64,000 nt of DNA, from assembly GCF_009389715.1 (NCBI RefSeq), contig NW_024068005.1:62001-126000 (forward strand), in the 5' to 3' direction. The position numbers and the translations under genes are program-made. Positions 61,873 to 64,000 of the stretch are shown one piece after another. Numbering within the stretch: position 1 is the first letter of the stretch; the number at the start of each line of letters is the position of its first letter. Under the pieces are notes generated by a model that saw only the letters and a program-made list of their open reading frames with translations, was not told where the DNA came from and searched no databases. This stretch comes from Phoenix dactylifera. Lineage: Eukaryota; Streptophyta; Magnoliopsida; Arecales; Arecaceae.

Positions 61873-62602
61873 TATGAGGACCCATGTGGGCGTTTGTTTA
61901 GTCCCACATTAGTTATTCGCCGCATAAATCTTGGATGCTTATACAGGATCAAAAAACTTAAATAATATCTTTCGACTAGCCATTTTGGGTGAGGTTCTGA
62001 ATTGTTACAAATGGTATCAGAGTGAATTCGGCCCATAACCTATGTAGACTAGAGGACACTGCAGTGTGGGTTCATGGAGGCTGACCACGAGTCGATCGTG
62101 GTAGTTGTAATTAGATTTGAATGAATTTGAACCCTTAGTTTGATGAGGACGTCAGGGCTTAAACGGAGGAAATATGTGAAAAACCGTGCGGGCGTGTGTT
62201 TAGTCCCACATCGATTATTCGTCGAGGAGATCTTGGATACTTATACATGACTAAGAAACCCAAAAACTATCTTTCGGCTTGCCATTTTGGGTAAGGTCCT
62301 AGGTTGTTACGAATGGTATCAGAGCAAACTTGGTTTATAGCCTATGTGGACTAGAAGAAAATGCAGCACAAATTTATGGAGGCTAACTACGGGCCAATCG
62401 TGGTGTTTGTGATTTGATTTGAATGGATTTGAACCTTTAGCCTGATGAGGACTTCAGAGCTTCAACGGAGAGAATATGTGAGGATCCGTGCGGTGTAGTC
62501 CCACATCGGTTATTCACCGGATAGATCTTGGGTGCTCGAGATCAAGGAATCTAAATAATACCTTCCGGCTGGCCATTTTGGGTGAGATCTTGAGTTGCTA
62601 CA
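61873..62602 (+). mobile_element. Tandem TRIM element: three LTRs, two internal domains
   Basis: LTRs at 61873-62009, 62175-62311 and 62477-62602, with internal domains of 165 bp between them and an exact 302-bp period. Each internal domain starts with an initiator-Met PBS (TGGTATCAGAG, 62012 and 62314) and ends with a purine tract (AACGGAGGAAATA and AACGGAGAGAATA) before the next TGTGA LTR start. The whole array is flanked by CTAAC on both sides (61868-61872 and 62603-62607). No coding capacity: a terminal-repeat retrotransposon in miniature. Confidence 0.9.
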
Positions 62603-62787
62603 CTAACTAGGTTAATTTTCTTGAGTCACTAATTCATGTTGCTCATTTGTTAATGCTATCCGATTCACCTTGACTTTAACCTTGACGGCTTTAGTTTTTG
62701 ACTCGACTCAGCCAAGTCATAAGTTGTGACTCACTTGAGTTTTCCAACCTTATTATTGAAAGAAGCAAAAAACCATATCCACCTCTC

Positions 62788-62837
62788 TCTCTCTCCCTCC
62801 CTCCCTCCCTCCCTCCCTCTCTTGCACGTGCGCATGC

Positions 62838-62893
<56 letters not shown>
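62788..62893. repeat. CT/CCCT and (TA)n microsatellites
   Basis: CTCTCTCTC and CCCTCCCT units to about 62820, then GCACGTGCGCATGCGTGCA and about 26 TA units at 62842-62893. Confidence 0.92.
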
Positions 62894-62898
<5 letters not shown>

Positions 62899-63000
62899 TT
62901 AATTGAATCATCCTAGCTAGTCTCACGTATTTATTAGTGTCTCAAGGTAATTAGTGTGCTTCAGTTTTCTCCTAGTTGGAAGAACGGCACCAAATGTATT

Positions 63001-63001
<1 letters not shown>

Positions 63002-63043
<42 letters not shown>
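63002..63043. repeat. Poly-T tract flanked by a 15-bp direct repeat
   Basis: About 42 T in a row, with ACCAAATGTATTGTTT on both sides (near 62990 and 63049). This arrangement suggests a retroposed poly(A) tail with its target duplication, but nothing recognisable lies between. Confidence 0.6.
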
Positions 63044-63045
<2 letters not shown>

Positions 63046-64000
63046 TAAACCAAATGTATTGTTTGCACGAGCCCTTGGAAACTAGTATTGACCTATTTTT
63101 GTTTCAATTACAAGCACAAGCACTTCCAAGAGTTCGCGTGCGACAACTCAAAACTCTGAGAACACCTTAATGGGATTCAAACTTGCCACCTCATCTAAGG
63201 GAAAGGCAGTCACCAATTTAGGGTAAACACTAGTTGATAAGTGACATAAAAGTTGTAGATCTTAAAGAGAGCATCACAATATTTATTAGATTGACGTTGA
63301 ACATATTAAAAAATTGATGATCCCGCGTTTTGCCTGCTTTCATCTTCCATGTACGTAGATGTCGTAAAGCGCAGCAAGTGAACTACATTTTTGAAAGGAA
63401 ATATCATAGCATACGAACCGTCCCCAGTCTGAAAGAGTTGGGACATAAGAGTTATAAATTCTAGTATCTTATATCTCATCAGCAGTGGTAAATTTGGCAC
63501 TGACATGCTTCTGGTCTGGTTTGAGACAGCACTAGTTGCTTGTAAGGCCACAGAACCTAGGAAAAGACAGGCAAATTAAAGATAGAAGAAGCCAGACTTT
63601 AGTGGTGAAGGTTATAAATGAGTTGCTATCATCTAACATAACACCATAAACGTTCTTTCAGTTACCTCTGCCCAAACTTGCGTCATCCCAGAACCGGCAG
63701 ATACTACAAGCAAGTCTATATCCGGTGGTACGTACTGGAGTTAAAACCTGTACAAGAAAAATTAGAGAAGGCGACACGATGACTAGGAGAAAGTTTTAGT
63801 TATCGTTGTTTGGAAGCCATCACTCTTTTTCACATTCCGTGCTGGACCAGGAGAGTCCTCTATAAAGATTACGAGATCTTGGAAGATTACAGCATTAGGT
63901 TTTGGTCAATTATTGTTATTAGGGAGGAGAGACTACAATTGTTGAATGCCAGATGCATAGTTATGGACTTACAACCACACAATGTTATATATAATTGATG
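63044..64000. other. Spacer with unassigned possible exons
   Basis: Minus-strand 63735-63664 reads YVPPDIDLLVVSAGSGMTQV between plausible splice signals (AACTCCAG acceptor, GAG|GTAACT donor). A further open stretch at 63551-63306 follows. No family is recognised. The rest is AT-rich. Confidence 0.25.

Noticed and set aside
61873-62602. Three independent TRIM or solo-LTR insertions
   Set aside because: The exact 302-bp period, shared PBS/PPT order and one outer CTAAC duplication fit a single tandem element.
61873-62602. Cassandra-type TRIM with a 5S rRNA promoter
   Set aside because: The LTRs do not contain a recognisable 5S rRNA sequence.

Overview
The window is nuclear DNA from a flowering plant. 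The genes have GT-AG introns, the families are plant-specific (PLAT/LH2 stress protein, TTL-type TPR protein, HCC2-type SCO protein), and most of the rest is plant transposable elements. The mix of GC-rich coding exons, AT-rich spacers and the repeat types suggests a large-genome monocot, possibly a palm; that is inference, not proof. No prokaryotic, organellar or viral gene set is present.

Layout. 1-2750: 5'-truncated LINE on the minus strand, interrupted by two nonsense codons. 3442-4236: a terminal-inverted-repeat element with 50-bp inverted ends and a purine-rich core. 5481-6142: PLAT1-like secreted stress protein with one intron. 6.2-12.9 kb: AT-rich spacer with a tRNA-Glu-like pseudogene, a small signal-peptide ORF, two MITE-like elements and a TA microsatellite. 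12992-13963: single-exon Glu-rich protein. 14-21 kb: spacer with decayed LTR and LINE remnants. 21176-24562 (minus): five-exon TTL-like TPR gene whose usual C-terminal thioredoxin-like domain is not visible. 27613-34124 (minus): seven-exon HCC2 gene (SCO1 homologue 2, 273 aa), lacking the copper-binding cysteines.

35.6-64 kb is almost entirely mobile DNA. A Ty1-copia element (37145-~49740, minus) carries a Ty3-gypsy chromovirus-type element (41578-49304, minus) inside its gag, with a perfect CATAA duplication. The gypsy element has two tandem 5' LTRs. Next are a non-autonomous gag-only LTR element (50171-55063, plus) whose LTRs hold dense GAGCTC repeat arrays, an SDH2-3-like pseudogene (~55860-56290, minus), a CACTA transposon that captured the first three exons of a heparan-alpha-glucosaminide N-acetyltransferase-like gene (58175-59925), a solo LTR related to the gag-only element but with a different tandem array (60209-61157), and a tandem TRIM with three LTRs and two internal domains inserted as one unit (61873-62602).

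Functionally, the intact host genes are PLAT1 (secreted/ER, abiotic stress), the Glu-rich unknown, the TTL-like co-chaperone/scaffold and HCC2 (mitochondrial inner membrane). They do not form a pathway. PLAT1 and HCC2 homologues are immediate neighbours in Arabidopsis (At4g39730, At4g39740), so part of the gene order may be ancestral. The most notable observations are the LTR family with a position-conserved but sequence-unrelated tandem-array domain, the Pack-CACTA, the tandem-LTR gypsy element, the triple-LTR TRIM and the TTL gene without its thioredoxin-like tail.
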